Of a stretch of 64,000 nucleotides of DNA, positions 36,642 through 46,244 are shown piece after piece. The stretch is from Palsa-506 sp963709075 (GTDB taxonomy: Bacteria; Actinomycetota; Actinomycetes; Streptosporangiales; Streptosporangiaceae), in contig CAVPUY010000008.1 of NCBI GenBank assembly GCA_963709075.1, forward strand, positions 124,001 to 188,000, read 5' to 3'. A model generated the notes under the pieces. The model made no database searches. It worked only from the letters and a program-made list of their open reading frames with translations, and had not been told where the DNA came from. Within the stretch, counting starts at the first letter, position 1, and each line of letters starts with the position of its first letter. The position numbers and the translations under genes were made by a program.

Positions 36642-37031
36642 CTACCGGCCGGCAATCTGCCCGGCGAGGCTCTCAAGACCCGCCTGGTCAGGCACCGAGC
36701 CATGGGGGGTGAGCTTGTCGACAACGGCCGGGAGCTGTTTAGCCAGATGATCGGCGACGTCGCTCGGGTTCAGCCCCGTCGCCTGGGCCAGCTGCTTCAG
36801 CTTGTCAGAGCCAAGCCAGCTGGCCACCTGCTGGCCGCTGACCGCCTGATTGGCGTTGGTGCTGATCCACGACTTCGCCTGATCAGCCAGTCCGCTGCCG
36901 CTGAGGGACGAGATGAGGTTGTTAAGGCCCGCATGGTCTTGGCCGCCCATCATGCCCATGAGCGTCGACAGCGTGCCGTGGGCGCCCTGCGCCCCCCCGG
37001 TCACCGTCTTGACAACCGCACTGATATCCAT
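36642..37031 (-). CDS. YidB/DUF937 family protein
   Basis: 129 residues: MDISAVVKTVTGGAQGAHGT, then the Gly/Ser segment LNNLISSLSGSGLADQAKSW, and VSGQQVASWLG with DVADHLAKQLPAVVDKLTP. This fits the YidB (DUF937) fold of helical repeats found in many bacteria, function unknown. GGGGAG lies 7 bp before ATG 37031. Confidence 0.88.
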   Translation of the reverse strand: MDISAVVKTVTGGAQGAHGTLSTLMGMMGGQDHAGLNNLISSLSGSGLADQAKSWISTNANQAVSGQQVASWLGSDKLKQLAQATGLNPSDVADHLAKQLPAVVDKLTPHGSVPDQAGLESLAGQIAGR

Positions 37032-37350
37032 GTGAGCTCCCCGTCCCCTGAGCGAGAACCCGACCTCGTAATTGTCGGTCCCGCCTCGCAAGCAGGCTAC
37101 AAGCCGCCGTGAACCATGTACAGGCAGGCAAATCCGCTTGTCAGTCTCGCGGCTAGCCGTGCCGCTGGTGCGGGCTCGGGAGTCCGGCGGCTGAGCCAGC
37201 TATCCAGCGCGGTAGCCCGGCGGCCAGGCCCCAAGCTGGACCACCGTCCTTGAGCGGTCCAGGTTGAATGCGGTGGTATAACGGTGAACTGCAACCCATG
37301 CCCCGAGCCTCAGATGCGGGCGCGTTGGTAGCAGCGGAATCGGAGAACCT
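37032..37350. other. Intergenic region between divergent genes
   Basis: 319 bp between the YidB-like gene (minus) and the alpha/beta hydrolase (plus). No credible coding frame, RNA gene or repeat was seen. It must contain both promoters. Confidence 0.5.
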
Positions 37351-38058
37351 ATGACGTCGCAACTCAGGCTCGCCGTCCACAGCTTCCCGGGCGCGCGTCC
37401 GGTGCTGCTCGTCCATGGATTCACCAGTAGTGCCCAGATCGACTGGATCGAGCCGGGCTGGCCGCAGGCGTTGGCTGCCCAAGGGCGTGGGACGGTCGCT
37501 GTCGACCTGCCCGGTCATGGCTCGTGCCCAGCGGCCGATCGCGACGCGATCTCGGTCAGCGCGATCATTGCGGGCCTGCTCGCGGCGATCGACAGCACCG
37601 GCCAAGACGAGGCCGACGTGGTCGGTTATTCGCTCGGCGCCCGGCTGGCCTGGCCCTTGGCTGCCACTGGCCGGGTAGGGCGCTTGGTCCTCGAGGGGCT
37701 GGGCACGAACGACGCGTGGCTGGCCGATATGGACATCGAGTTGCTCCGCGCGGTGGCCAAAGGCGAAGCCGAGGCGCCCGACGCCGACCTCGCCGAATTC
37801 GCAGCCTGGATCTCTCAGCCCCACCTCGACCGGGATCAGATGCTGCTGCTCATAGAAGCGCTGGCCGCCGAACCGTTCGATGCAGGCGCCGACCTGCCCA
37901 CGGTCCCGACGCTGTTCGTCTCGGGAACCGAGGACGATCCTGTCGACCAGCTGGCAACGACCCTTCCGAACGCGGAATACCTCCCGGTGCCCGGTGATCA
38001 TCGCGGCGCGCTGATGTCGGCTGAGTTCCGCGCGGCGGCGCTCGACTTTCTCCACTAA
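37351..38058 (+). CDS. Alpha/beta-fold hydrolase
   Basis: 235 residues. The oxyanion segment is VLLVHGFTSSAQ, the nucleophile elbow VVGYSLGARLA, an acidic residue lies in SGTEDDPVDQL and the catalytic His in VPGDHRGAL. All three triad members are present. ATG 37351. Substrate unknown. An integrase fragment begins 17 bp after its stop, so it may be cargo of the former element. Confidence 0.9.
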   Translation: MTSQLRLAVHSFPGARPVLLVHGFTSSAQIDWIEPGWPQALAAQGRGTVAVDLPGHGSCPAADRDAISVSAIIAGLLAAIDSTGQDEADVVGYSLGARLAWPLAATGRVGRLVLEGLGTNDAWLADMDIELLRAVAKGEAEAPDADLAEFAAWISQPHLDRDQMLLLIEALAAEPFDAGADLPTVPTLFVSGTEDDPVDQLATTLPNAEYLPVPGDHRGALMSAEFRAAALDFLH

Positions 38059-38075
38059 GTTAGGCGGTCCGTCCG

Positions 38076-38459
38076 GTGTTCACTGCGCCAGGCGATGACG
38101 CCCTGGTATTCACCAGCCCGACCGGCTCGCCGCTGCGGCACAGCAACTTCCGGCGCCGGATCTGGCTTCCGGCCCTGGGCCGCTCGGGCCTGGCCGGTAC
38201 GCACTTCCACGACCTGCGGCATACCGGCAACACGCTGACCGCAGGCACCGGGGCGAACTTGCGCGAGTTGATGGACCGGATGGGCCACAGCAGCACCCGC
38301 GCCGCGCTCATCTATCTGCACGGCAGCGATGCCCGCCAGCAGGAGATCGCCGACAGCCTCAGCAAGCTCGCGGCCAAGGAACTGAAAGGCAGGCGCAAGG
38401 CCGCCACGAAAAGGCAGGGCAAGGCAGCGATCGGGCACGCAGGGGGCACGAAAAGGTAA
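38076..38459 (+). pseudogene. Tyrosine integrase, C-terminal fragment beside tRNA-Ile
   Basis: 127 residues containing only the end of a tyrosine recombinase: HFHDLRHTGNTL (His-x-x-Arg), MDRMGHSSTRAALIY with the nucleophile Tyr, then a basic tail (KELKGRRKAATKRQGK). The N-terminal arm and core-binding domains and the first catalytic Arg are absent, and an in-frame TAG lies just upstream, so it is a truncated relic. It ends 63 bp from the 3' end of tRNA-Ile, the expected position of an integrase at its att site. Confidence 0.88.
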
Positions 38460-38522
38460 GGAGGCCTCGTGATGACCAACGCAAGATCACAGATCATGGG
38501 ATCTGACCTGGGAAAACTCGGG

Positions 38523-38596
38523 TGGGCCTGGGAGGACTTGAACCTCCGACCTCTTCCTTATCAGGGAAGCGCTCTAACCGGCTGAGCTACAGGCCC
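38523..38596 (-). tRNA. tRNA-Ile(GAU)
   Basis: The minus strand folds with acceptor GGGCCTG/CAGGCCC, D-arm GCTCAGCCGGTTAGAGC, anticodon loop CTGATAA (GAU, Ile) and T-arm GGTTCAAGTCC. The 3' CCA is not encoded: the discriminator A is followed by CCC. It lies 71 bp downstream of the DUF3566 gene, the normal actinobacterial place. Confidence 0.97.
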
Positions 38597-38667
38597 TCAG
38601 GGGTGACGGCAGGAACCGGAATACCGTGCGCCGCCGGGACAGATTACCGCAAGCGCCGGCCAGGGCG

Positions 38668-39438
38668 TCAGTCGGTCTCCTTGAGCGTGACCTCGATGCC
38701 GCCGGCCACGTGCGTGACCAGGTTGTAGATCACCGCGCCGACCGTAGAGAGCGCGGTGATCAGGATGACGTTCACGGCGCCGATCAGCATCGTGTAACCG
38801 AGCACCCTGGAGGCGGAGAACCAATTGCTGGCCTTGACGCCGGCCGAGTTCTTGCCGGAGGTCACGCTCGAGACCGAGGTCTCGATCGAGTGAAAGACCC
38901 CGAGCTTCGACAGCACATAGTAAAGCCCGGCGACGGCGACGAACAGCACGACCCAGCCGACGAGCGAGATCATGAAGCTGAACTTCATCACCGACCATGG
39001 CTCCAGCCTGATCACCGCGAGCTGGGCGCGGCGCGGCAGCGCGCCGTTCTGCGTCTGCCTTGCCTGGATCCTGGCGGCCTTGGGCACCCTGGCCGCTTTG
39101 GGCGGCTTAGGGGCCTTGGGAGCCCTGTTCTTTGACTTGCCCGGGGTCAGGATCCCGAATGGCGACGTCATCGAGCCGGAACCGGCCGGCGGCGTGGTGA
39201 CTGCGGACGGATAGGGCGGCGGCACGGCATCATGGTCTGCCGCAGCCCCGACCTCCCCGGCCAGCGGTGGCAGGCTGCCGCCGCCGGGCGGCGGATCCGC
39301 CACCGCCGACTGCTGCTGCCCTCCGGCGTGCGCCTGGTCCCCGCCGGGGGATTCATCTCGGGCAGCCTCCTCGGGCAGCCACGACGGTGGCTCCACGCGG
39401 TGATCCACGTCGTCCTCCTCCGGAAAGTCGCCTGTCAT
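38668..39438 (-). CDS. DUF3566 transmembrane protein
   Basis: 256 residues. A long disordered N-terminus rich in Pro, Gly and acidic residues passes into a Lys/Ala/Pro segment, then LAVIRLEPWSVMKFSFMISL and two membrane helices, with TALSTVGAVIYNLVTHVAGG near the end. This is the actinobacterial membrane protein always found just downstream of gyrA. Start ATG 39438; a longer start upstream is possible. Role unknown. Confidence 0.9.
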   Translation of the reverse strand: MTGDFPEEDDVDHRVEPPSWLPEEAARDESPGGDQAHAGGQQQSAVADPPPGGGSLPPLAGEVGAAADHDAVPPPYPSAVTTPPAGSGSMTSPFGILTPGKSKNRAPKAPKPPKAARVPKAARIQARQTQNGALPRRAQLAVIRLEPWSVMKFSFMISLVGWVVLFVAVAGLYYVLSKLGVFHSIETSVSSVTSGKNSAGVKASNWFSASRVLGYTMLIGAVNVILITALSTVGAVIYNLVTHVAGGIEVTLKETD

Positions 39439-39622
39439 GAGGTTATCCCCAGATGACCGGTACTTGTCCTCGGGAACCCGGCCATCACCCGGGCCTTCAC
39501 CTATTAGACGCGGCTGACCCCCGCTACGTTGCGTCCTTCGATCTACGGCCATCGTTGCACCCCCGCGGGCATATCGTTCCCGGGCCTGCCACCGCAACAG
39601 GACTTCCAACGCACCTTACTTG

Positions 39623-42283
39623 TCACAGTTCTGTACCTGTTCCCGCTGAGCCCGGCCCGGCCGTATCCGGCCCGCCAGTTCCGGGCCCGGCTTCGGTGCC
39701 GTCCGGAGGGCCGCCGGCGCTGCCGGCTGCGGGCTCGGCGAATCCGTCCGCATCGGGATCATCATCGTCGTCGGCCAGGCTGTCCCCGGCACCAGCCTCG
39801 ACGACAGCCGCCGGGGACTCGGCGTTCCTGGCGATGGCGACGAGGCTCTGCCCGTCCGCCAGGTTCACCAGCCGGACGCCCATGGTCTGCCGCCCCGACA
39901 TCTTGATCTCGGCCGCTGCCGTCCTGATCACTCCGCCGGCCGAGGTGATCGCGAAGACCTCGTCCTCTGGCCGGACCATCAGCGCGCCGACGAGCTCGCC
40001 CCTGGTCTCGACGATCCTGGCCGTCAGCACACCGCGGCCGCCCCTGCCCTGGACCGGGTACTGGTCAGCCGGCGTTCGCTTGGCGTATCCGCCGCCGGTG
40101 GCGACCAGCACGTCGGCGCCCGCCCGGACCACGTGCATCCCGAGCAGGTCATCTCCGTCGGTGAACCGCATCCCGATGACGCCGGACGTAGCGCGGCCCA
40201 TCGGCCGCAGCGCCTCGTCGTCCGCGTGGAACCTGATCGCCTGCGCATGCCTGCTGACCAGCAGCAGGTCATCTTCCGGTGATACCAGCCTGGCCGCGAT
40301 CACCTCGTCGTCCTCGCGCAGGTTGATCGCTATGATCCCGCCTGCTCGCGGTGAGTCGAAATCGGTCAGCCTGGACTTCTTCACCAGCCCGGAGGACGTG
40401 GCGAGCACCAGGTAAGGGGAGACCGAGTAGTCCCGCAGCGCCAGCACCTCGGCGATGCGCTCGTCGGGCTGGAAGGCGAGCAGGTTCGCGACATGCTGGC
40501 CGCGCGCGTCCCTGGCCGTATCGGGCAGCTCGTAGGCCTTGGCCCGGTAGACCCGGCCCTTGTTGGTGAAGAAGAGGATCCAGTGGTGGGTCGTGGTGAC
40601 GAAGAAGTGCTCGACGATGTCGTCGGTCCGCAGCTGCGCCCCGCGCACTCCCTTGCCGCCGCGCCGCTGCGCCCGGTACAGGTCGGTCTTGGTGCGCTTT
40701 GCGTAGCCGCCGCGGGTGATCGTGACGACCACGTCTTCCTCGGCGATCAGGTCCTCGACGGACATGTCGCCGTCATAGGCGATGATCTCCGTCCGCCGGT
40801 CGTCGCCATACTTCGCGACGATCTCGGCAAGCTCGGCGCCGACGATATCCCGCTGCCGCTCCGGCGAGGCGAGGATGCTCTGGTAGTCGGCGATCTGCGC
40901 CATCAGCTCCTCGTACTCGTCCACCAGCTGCTGGCGCTCGAGCGCGGCCAGCTTCCGCAGCTGCATGTCGAGGATGGCCCTGGCCTGGATCTCGTCGATG
41001 TCGAGCAGGTCCATCAGGCCCTGCTGGGCCGCCGACGCCGACGCGCTGGCCCGGATGAGCGCGATCACCGCATCGATCTGGTCGATCGCCTTGAGCAGCG
41101 CGCTCAGGATATGAGCCCGCTCCTGGGCCTTGCGCAGCAGGTAGCGGGTCCGCCGGACGATCACCTCGAGCTGGTGGGTGACCCAGTACCTGATCATCTG
41201 ATCCAGCCGCAGGGTGCGCGGCACGCCGTCGACCAGGGCCAGCATGTTGGCGCCGAACGTCTCCTGCAGTTGCGTGTGCTTGTACAGGTTGTTCAGCACG
41301 ACCTTGGCGACCGCGTCCCGCTTCAGCACGATCACCAGCCGCTGGCCGGTCCGGCCGCTTGACTCCTCCCTGACCTCGCTGATGCCGCCGACCCGGCCGT
41401 CCTTGACCAGCTCGGCGATCTTCACCGCCAGGTTGTCCGGGTTGACCTGGTAAGGCAGCTCGGTGACGATCAGGCAGGCGCGGCCCCGGCGGTCCTCCTC
41501 CACCTCGACGACGGCGCGCATGGTGATCGAGCCGCGGCCGGTGCGGTAGGCCTCCTGGATGCCGCGGCGGCCGACGATCAGCCCGTGGGTCGGGAAATCC
41601 GGGCCCTTGATCCGCTCGATCAGGGCCTCTAGCAGTTCCTCGTCCGTCGCCTCGAAGTTCTCGAGGAACCACTGGACGCCGGCCGCCAGCTCGCGCAGGT
41701 TATGCGGGGGGATCTTGGTCGCCATGCCGACGGCGATCCCCTCCGAGCCGTTGACCAGCAGGTTGGGGAACCTGCTCGGCAGTACCGTCGGCTCTTTTGA
41801 GCGCCCGTCGTAGTTGTCCCGGAAGTCGACGGTGTCCTTGTCGATGTCCCGCAGCATCTCCATGGCCAGCGGGGCCAGCCGGCACTCGGTGTAGCGGTGC
41901 GCGGCAGCCGGGTCGTTGCCCGGCGAGCCGAAGTTGCCCTGGCCGTCCACCAGCGGCATCCGCATCGCCCACGGCTGGGCCAGCCGGACCAGCGCGTCGT
42001 AGATGGCGCTGTCGCCGTGCGGATGGTACTGGCCCATCACCTCGCCGATCACGCGGGCGCACTTGGAGTAGCCGCGCTCGGGCCGGTACCCGCCGTCGTA
42101 CATCGCGTACAGGATGCGGGTGTGCACCGGCTTCAGGCCGTCCCGCACGTCCGGCAGCGCCCGGCCCACGATGACGGACATCGCGTAGTCGATGTAGCTG
42201 CGCTGCATCTCTACCTGGATGTCGACAGGCTCGGTCCGGTCATGCCCGCCCGCGGGGGCATCGGGCGTATTCACGTCGGTCAC
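39623..42283 (-). CDS. gyrA: DNA gyrase subunit A
   Basis: 886 residues. The DNA-cleaving Tyr is in AAAHRYTECRL. The quinolone-resistance region HPHGDSAIYDALVRLAQ has the usual Ser and Asp, so target-based fluoroquinolone resistance is not evident. The GyrA box reads QRRGGKG, followed by a beta-pinwheel and an acidic tail (DDDDPDAD). With GyrB it introduces negative supercoils. GTG 42283 has GAGAAGAGA upstream; a GTG 33 bp earlier is an alternative. 115 bp separate it from gyrB. Confidence 0.97.
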   Translation of the reverse strand: MTDVNTPDAPAGGHDRTEPVDIQVEMQRSYIDYAMSVIVGRALPDVRDGLKPVHTRILYAMYDGGYRPERGYSKCARVIGEVMGQYHPHGDSAIYDALVRLAQPWAMRMPLVDGQGNFGSPGNDPAAAHRYTECRLAPLAMEMLRDIDKDTVDFRDNYDGRSKEPTVLPSRFPNLLVNGSEGIAVGMATKIPPHNLRELAAGVQWFLENFEATDEELLEALIERIKGPDFPTHGLIVGRRGIQEAYRTGRGSITMRAVVEVEEDRRGRACLIVTELPYQVNPDNLAVKIAELVKDGRVGGISEVREESSGRTGQRLVIVLKRDAVAKVVLNNLYKHTQLQETFGANMLALVDGVPRTLRLDQMIRYWVTHQLEVIVRRTRYLLRKAQERAHILSALLKAIDQIDAVIALIRASASASAAQQGLMDLLDIDEIQARAILDMQLRKLAALERQQLVDEYEELMAQIADYQSILASPERQRDIVGAELAEIVAKYGDDRRTEIIAYDGDMSVEDLIAEEDVVVTITRGGYAKRTKTDLYRAQRRGGKGVRGAQLRTDDIVEHFFVTTTHHWILFFTNKGRVYRAKAYELPDTARDARGQHVANLLAFQPDERIAEVLALRDYSVSPYLVLATSSGLVKKSRLTDFDSPRAGGIIAINLREDDEVIAARLVSPEDDLLLVSRHAQAIRFHADDEALRPMGRATSGVIGMRFTDGDDLLGMHVVRAGADVLVATGGGYAKRTPADQYPVQGRGGRGVLTARIVETRGELVGALMVRPEDEVFAITSAGGVIRTAAAEIKMSGRQTMGVRLVNLADGQSLVAIARNAESPAAVVEAGAGDSLADDDDDPDADGFAEPAAGSAGGPPDGTEAGPGTGGPDTAGPGSAGTGTEL

Positions 42284-42398
42284 TTCGCGTCTCTTCTCAG
42301 CCAGTACCAGTTGCACGACCCCGGCAGCTGCGGCGCCTTGCCCGGCGCCGGCCCTTGATAATCATGGGATGGCCAGCCGGGGCAGGCATCATGCCCGC

Positions 42399-44396
42399 TC
42401 AGATGTCCAGGAACCTGACATCCTTCGCGTTGCGCTGGATGAACGCGCGCCGCAGCTCCACGTCCTCGCCCATCAGCACGCTGAACAGCTCATCGGACTG
42501 GGCCGCGTCGTCCAGCGTGATCTGCCGAAGCACCCGCCGGGCGGGATCCATCGTGGTCTCCCACAGCTCGTTCGCGTTCATCTCGCCGAGCCCCTTGAAC
42601 CGCTGCACGCCGTCGCGCGGCCTCGGGTCCTTCCGCCCGGCCGCGATGCCGGCCTCGATCACCGCGTCCCGCTCCGGGTCGGAGTAGGCATAGCCGGGCT
42701 GCACGCCCCGGCCCTCCCACTTGATCTTGTAAAGCGGCGGCTGGGCGAGGTAGACGTGGCCGGCCTCGATCAGCGGCTTCATGAACCGGAACAGCAGGGT
42801 GAGCAGCAGGGTGGTGATGTGCTGCCCGTCGACATCGGCGTCCGCCATCAAGATGATCTTGTAATACCTCAGCTTGGCGATGTCGAACTCTTCGTGGATG
42901 CCGGTGCCCAGGGCGGTGATCATCGCCTGGACCTCGTTGTTCTTCAGCACCCGGTCGATCCTGGCCTTCTCGACGTTCAGGATCTTGCCCCGGATCGGCA
43001 GGATCGCCTGGAACTTCGGGTCCCTGCCGTTCTTGGCCGAGCCGCCCGCCGAGTCGCCCTCCACCACGTAGATCTCGCACTGCACCGGGTCGCCGGACTG
43101 GCAGTCGGCCAGCTTGCCCGGCAGCCCGGAGCCGCCCATCAGGTTCTTGCGGGTCAGGTCGCGGGCCTGGCGCGCGGCGATCCTGGCCCGGGCCGCCTGG
43201 GTCGCCTTGATGATGATGGCCTTGGCCTCGCCCGGATTACGCTCGAACCAGTCCCGCAGGTGGTCATTGCAGACCCGCTGCACGAACGACTTGGCCTCGG
43301 TGTTGCCCAGCTTGGTCTTGGTCTGGCCCTCGAACTGCGGCTCGGCGAGCTTCACGTGGATGATCGCGGTAAGGCCCTCGCGCACGTCATCGCCGGTCAG
43401 GTTCTCGTCCTTCTCCCGCAGCATGTTCTGCTCGCGGGCATACCGGTTCACGATGGTCGTCAGCGCCGCCCGGAAGCCCTCCTCATGCGTGCCGCCCTCG
43501 GTCGTGTTGATCGTGTTCGCGAAGGTATGCACGGACTCTGCGTACGAGCCGCTCCACTGCATGGCGATCTCGGCCGAGATCCCGGGGCCCTCGCCCCCGA
43601 AGTCGATGACCGACGCGTGCACGGCCTCCTTGGACGCGTTCAGGTAGCGGACGAAGTCCGCGAGGCCGCCCTGGTAGCAGTAGCTGGCGACGTGCGGCTC
43701 GCCGTTCATGTGGTCAGGCCGCTCATCGGTCAGCACGATCGCAAGGCCGCGGTTGAGGAATGCCATCTCCTGCAGGCGGCGGGACAGCGTCTCGAAGGAC
43801 CACGCGGTGGTCTCGAAGATCGTGGTGTCCGGCCAGAACGTGATCGTGGTGCCGGTCTGGTCCGTCGGCTCGCCCCGGACCAGCGGGCTGACCGGCTGGC
43901 TGACCTCATAGGACTGCCGCCAGACATAGCCGTCCCGGCGGATCTCGGCCTCGAGCCGCGCCGACAGCGCGTTCACCACTGACACCCCGACGCCGTGCAG
44001 GCCGCCGGACACGGCATAGGACTTGGCGTCGAACTTCCCGCCCGCGTGCAGCGTGGTCAGCACGACCTCGATCGCCGGGCGGTTCTCCACCGGATGGTTG
44101 TCCACCGGGATGCCGCGGCCGTTGTCCCATACCCGGACGCCGCCGTCGGCGAGCAGGGTCACCTCGATCCGGTCGCAGTATCCGGCGAGTGCCTCGTCTA
44201 CGGCGTTGTCGACTACCTCGTAGACAAGATGGTGCAGTCCGCGCTCTCCGGTAGAACCGATGTACATGCCGGGGCGCTTGCGTACTGCCTCCAGGCCTTC
44301 GAGAACCCTGATCGAGTGTGCGTCATACGACAAAGTGGAAGCTCCTCCTGGAACGGACACCAGCGGGCGCCGAGAGCCCCCGCCGTCGTCCGCCAT
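42399..44396 (-). CDS. gyrB: DNA gyrase subunit B
   Basis: 665 residues. GHKL ATPase motifs are VVDNAVDEALAGYCDRIEV, VWDNGRGIP and GGLHGVGVSVVNALS. The TOPRIM domain has EGDSAGGSAKNGRD and DADVDGQHI, and the C-terminus ends KDVRFLDI. Length and order are standard. It lies 37 bp after dciA in the same direction. Confidence 0.98.
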   Translation of the reverse strand: MADDGGGSRRPLVSVPGGASTLSYDAHSIRVLEGLEAVRKRPGMYIGSTGERGLHHLVYEVVDNAVDEALAGYCDRIEVTLLADGGVRVWDNGRGIPVDNHPVENRPAIEVVLTTLHAGGKFDAKSYAVSGGLHGVGVSVVNALSARLEAEIRRDGYVWRQSYEVSQPVSPLVRGEPTDQTGTTITFWPDTTIFETTAWSFETLSRRLQEMAFLNRGLAIVLTDERPDHMNGEPHVASYCYQGGLADFVRYLNASKEAVHASVIDFGGEGPGISAEIAMQWSGSYAESVHTFANTINTTEGGTHEEGFRAALTTIVNRYAREQNMLREKDENLTGDDVREGLTAIIHVKLAEPQFEGQTKTKLGNTEAKSFVQRVCNDHLRDWFERNPGEAKAIIIKATQAARARIAARQARDLTRKNLMGGSGLPGKLADCQSGDPVQCEIYVVEGDSAGGSAKNGRDPKFQAILPIRGKILNVEKARIDRVLKNNEVQAMITALGTGIHEEFDIAKLRYYKIILMADADVDGQHITTLLLTLLFRFMKPLIEAGHVYLAQPPLYKIKWEGRGVQPGYAYSDPERDAVIEAGIAAGRKDPRPRDGVQRFKGLGEMNANELWETTMDPARRVLRQITLDDAAQSDELFSVLMGEDVELRRAFIQRNAKDVRFLDI

Positions 44397-44433
44397 GGTG
44401 CTGTCACCATTTTACCTGGGAGCACCGTCAGAC

Positions 44434-45012
44434 TCAGCCGTACGTGTCACGTGGTCCGCGGCTATCGCGCGCCCGCCACTGGCCGGGCCGCCGTGGCGCG
44501 GCCGGGCCGCGCACTTTCACCCGTTTTACGGCGCCATCACCGAGTTCTGTGTTGAGCCTGCGCACCAAAGTGGCGGCGAGCAGCCGGACCTGCGTCGCCC
44601 AGGCGGTCGAGTCGGCGGTCACCGTCAGCTCGCCGTCGGCGAAGCCGTCCGGCCTGGTATGCGCCGCCAGCTCGGGGCCGACGATCTGCTCCCAGCGGCC
44701 GAATACCGAGCCAGCGGCGGCCGCGAGCCGCCAGCCGCGGGCGTCGATCAGCCCGGCGATGGCCGTGTTCAGCGTCTCCGGGTCTTCCCGGCGCTGCCGC
44801 CGCCTTGCCGCCGCGCCCGGTGATCCTGCCGCCCGGCCCGCGTGCTGGCCGGGCCAGTTTCCCCTGGCCGCCGAGTCGGCCTTCGCGGCCATCAGCGCCT
44901 CGCGGGCAAGCTGCGCGCGAGCGGCCGGGTCGGCGGCAGGCCTGGCCGGTTCCGGCGGGCCGCTGCCTGGATCAGCGTCGCCTGCCGGGCGGCCGGTATC
45001 CTGCTCAGCCAC
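44434..45012 (-). CDS. dciA: DUF721/DciA-like DNA helicase loader
   Basis: 192 residues. The first 70 are low-complexity Pro/Ala. The DUF721 domain begins NTAIAGLIDARGWRLAAAAG and includes VFGRWEQIVGPELAAHTRPD and LTVTADSTAWATQVRLLAAT. DciA proteins load the replicative helicase in bacteria without DnaC/DnaI. GTG 45012 overlaps the recF stop by 8 bp (GTGGCTGA). Confidence 0.9.
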   Translation of the reverse strand: MAEQDTGRPAGDADPGSGPPEPARPAADPAARAQLAREALMAAKADSAARGNWPGQHAGRAAGSPGAAARRRQRREDPETLNTAIAGLIDARGWRLAAAAGSVFGRWEQIVGPELAAHTRPDGFADGELTVTADSTAWATQVRLLAATLVRRLNTELGDGAVKRVKVRGPAAPRRPGQWRARDSRGPRDTYG

Positions 45013-46120
45013 CGGTGATCCTCCCGTCGGCCACGTCGAACCGCGGGCCGGCCAGGACGGCAGGGACGTCATCGGTTACCGCGGCCGTCACGAGTACCTG
45101 CTCGGCGTCGCCGACCAGCATCGCGAGCCGCTCCCGCCGCCCTGCATCCAGCTCGGCGAAGACATCGTCGAGCAGCAGCACGGGATCCTCGCCGTCGGCT
45201 CGCAGCAGCTCGTAGGCGGCCAGCCGGAGCGCGAGCGCCAGTGACCATGACTCACCGTGGCTCGCGTAGCCGCGGGCCGGCAGGTCGCCGATCCGCAGGT
45301 CGAGGTCGTCCCGGTGCGGGCCGACCAGGCAGACGCCGCGGTCAAGCTCCGCCGTCCTGGCCGCCGCCAGCGCCTCACGCAGCACCTCCTGCAGCGGGGC
45401 CAGGCCGCCCGGCGGCTCGCCCTTGCCGCCGAACGGCTGACGGTAGCTCATCCCGGCTGCGCCGTCGTCCCCGGACACGGCCGCGTATGACTTCGTTACC
45501 AGCGGCCGGATCGCGGTAACCAGGGAAAGCCGGGCCGCTGTCAGCTCGGCACCGGTCCTGACCAGCTGCTCGTCCCAGGCATCGAGCGCTCCGGGCGGGC
45601 CGCCGCCGCGCGCCCTGGCTGACTTCAGCAGCGCAGTGCGCTGCCGCAGCACCCGCTCGTAGTCGGCCCTGGTGCCCGCGTACCGCGGCGCGGTCGCCAC
45701 CAGCAGGTCATCGAGGTAGCGGCGGCGCTGGTCCGGATCTCCCTTGACCACGGCGAGATCCTCGGGCGCGAAGAGCACGCAGCGCAGCGTCCCGAGTATC
45801 TCCCGGGGCCGGGACAGCGGCATCCGGTTCAGCCTGACCCGGTTCGCCCGGCCCGGGTTGATCTCGATCTCCACCAGGCTGTCCCCGGCATCCGATGCCA
45901 CCAGCGCCCGCAGGATCGCGCGCTCCGCGCCCCGGCGGATCAGCGGAGCGTCGCTGGCGACCCGGTGACTGCCGAGCGTCGCGACGTAAGCCGCGGCCTC
46001 CACCAGGTTGGTCTTGCCCTGCCCGTTGGGTCCGAGGAAGGTGCTCACCCCGGGCGCGAGGCTGAGCTCAGCCGACGCGTAACTGCGGAAGTCGGTCAGC
46101 GCGAGCCGGGTGATGTGCAC
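45005..46120 (-). CDS. recF: DNA replication/repair protein RecF
   Basis: 371 residues of the SMC-like RecF family. Walker A is FLGPNGQGKTNLVEA and the C-terminal Walker B/signature is LLLDDVFAELDAGRRERLA, with YRQPFGGKGEPPGG between. It loads RecA at gaps. 124 bp from dnaN; there is no gnd gene between them as in some actinomycetes. Confidence 0.97.
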   Translation of the reverse strand: MHITRLALTDFRSYASAELSLAPGVSTFLGPNGQGKTNLVEAAAYVATLGSHRVASDAPLIRRGAERAILRALVASDAGDSLVEIEINPGRANRVRLNRMPLSRPREILGTLRCVLFAPEDLAVVKGDPDQRRRYLDDLLVATAPRYAGTRADYERVLRQRTALLKSARARGGGPPGALDAWDEQLVRTGAELTAARLSLVTAIRPLVTKSYAAVSGDDGAAGMSYRQPFGGKGEPPGGLAPLQEVLREALAAARTAELDRGVCLVGPHRDDLDLRIGDLPARGYASHGESWSLALALRLAAYELLRADGEDPVLLLDDVFAELDAGRRERLAMLVGDAEQVLVTAAVTDDVPAVLAGPRFDVADGRITGG

Positions 46121-46244
46121 GGCAGTGCAGACTACTGGCCGGCAGTGTCATCGGCCGGGCCGGCCGCGCCAGCTGGCGGGCCCGCGGGCTTGGCCGGCCA
46201 GCTGACGGCGTCGGCTGGCCGGCCGGTCGCGAAGCCGGCCATGG

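Noticed and set aside
37097..37294. 65-codon minus frame upstream of the alpha/beta hydrolase
   Set aside because: No motif and no homologous pattern; it lies in the probable promoter space.
38460..38522. Attachment-site duplicate of the tRNA-Ile 3' end
   Set aside because: I looked for a second copy of the tRNA 3' sequence within the island by eye and did not see one; a computed self-alignment would be needed.
42219..43982. A 587-codon plus-strand frame over gyrB
   Set aside because: Antisense shadow of gyrB with no family features.
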